Of a DNA stretch of 5,338 nucleotides, positions 5,024 to 5,338 are shown one piece after another (position 1 is the first letter of the stretch; each line of letters opens with the position of its first letter). A program made the translations under genes and the position numbers. This DNA comes from Candidatus Melainabacteria bacterium (GTDB lineage: Bacteria > Cyanobacteriota > Vampirovibrionia > LMEP-6097): positions 1 through 5,338 of the forward strand of contig JAPPOW010000055.1 of assembly GCA_028817775.1 (NCBI GenBank). Reading direction: 5' to 3'. Under the pieces are notes generated by a model, which saw nothing but the letters and a program-made list of their open reading frames with translations, did no database searches and had not been told where the DNA came from.

Positions 5024-5029
5024 GAAGCT

Positions 5030-5338
5030 GTGATAAATGAGCAAAAATCCCTAAACTCACTCAAGGTCAAAGTCTTGCGACTTGTCTTGATATTGCTCTC
5101 TCTACTCTTGGGATATGTATTTATAAAATTTACCGCTCCTTTGCATGAAATTTTCTTTGCTTTTGCAACGGCTTTGCTGCTTACTTATTTATTAGCCAAC
5201 CCAGTAAGTTTTATGGCTCGCTTTATTCGCTCGCGTGCTGTTTCGGTTGGACTAATTTTTCTTGCTTTTTTGTCTTTATTAGTTTTGATTGTTTATAAAA
5301 TTACTCCGGTCATTGCTTTGCAGCTTAAAGCGCTCAAG
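5030..5338 (+). CDS. AI-2E family membrane transporter, N-terminal part (cut by window edge)
   Basis: The first 103 residues are present and the frame is still open at the edge; the family is usually 330-400 residues. These integral membrane proteins (formerly UPF0118) include an autoinducer-2 exporter and sodium/proton antiporters, so the substrate cannot be named here. Three hydrophobic segments are visible at about 15-34, 38-56 and 70-89. The stretch ALLLTYLLANPVSFMARFIR (48-67), followed by a hydrophobic helix and ITPVIALQLKAL (91-102), is the characteristic N-terminal pattern. GTG at 5030 is the likely start: an in-frame TAG lies at 5018-5020, the ATG at 5037 is in another frame that stops after five codons, and no clear ribosome site is seen. 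It is transcribed divergently from minC across 108 bp. Confidence 0.85.
   Translation, partial: MINEQKSLNSLKVKVLRLVLILLSLLLGYVFIKFTAPLHEIFFAFATALLLTYLLANPVSFMARFIRSRAVSVGLIFLAFLSLLVLIVYKITPVIALQLKALK

Noticed and set aside
1..5338. CRISPR array, tRNA, rRNA, riboswitch or complete insertion sequence
   Set aside because: No regularly spaced direct repeats, no tRNA cloverleaf or rRNA signature, no recognisable riboswitch and no transposase frame were seen on either strand.

Overview
This 5.3 kb window is ordinary bacterial chromosome with tightly packed housekeeping genes. It reads as a Gram-negative-type cell: a Min division-site system with MinE, a putative lipoprotein, and D-alanyl-D-alanine synthesis for peptidoglycan. 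The DNA is moderately AT-rich and few genes have a good Shine-Dalgarno site. The PlsY motif GSGSTGATNVLR and the look of MinD are, from memory, closest to the cyanobacterial lineage. A non-photosynthetic relative (Vampirovibrionia/Melainabacteria-like) is my tentative guess; the sequence alone does not prove it.

Layout. Left block, plus strand: a small TPR-like putative lipoprotein gene (92-535) overlaps plsY (522-1115). plsY then meets the minus-strand operon tail to tail across a 68-bp gap holding a perfect 10-bp inverted repeat. Central block, minus strand, read right to left: minC (4921-4193), minD (4182-3382), minE (3382-3047), bioB (3117-2113), ddl (2116-1184). The spacings are 10 bp, a 1-nt overlap (TAATG), a 71-bp overlap and a 4-nt overlap (ATGA), so this looks like one translationally coupled transcript. 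A 108-bp divergent control region (4922-5029) separates minC from the start of an AI-2E-family membrane protein (5030 to the window end, partial).

How the genes fit together. MinC, MinD and MinE place the division septum. Ddl makes the D-Ala-D-Ala precursor for the wall built there. PlsY makes lysophosphatidic acid for membrane lipids. BioB makes biotin, the cofactor of acetyl-CoA carboxylase. The region therefore groups division-site selection, wall precursor and envelope-lipid supply.

Most noteworthy are two GC-richer palindromic elements lying in frame inside genes: a 90-bp one in the lipoprotein gene (118-207) and a 36-bp one in ddl (1607-1642). They share a 35-nt unit in which the differences fall largely in the paired stem arms and keep the pairing. 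This suggests one family of protein-tolerated palindromic insertions, resembling the Rickettsia palindromic elements.
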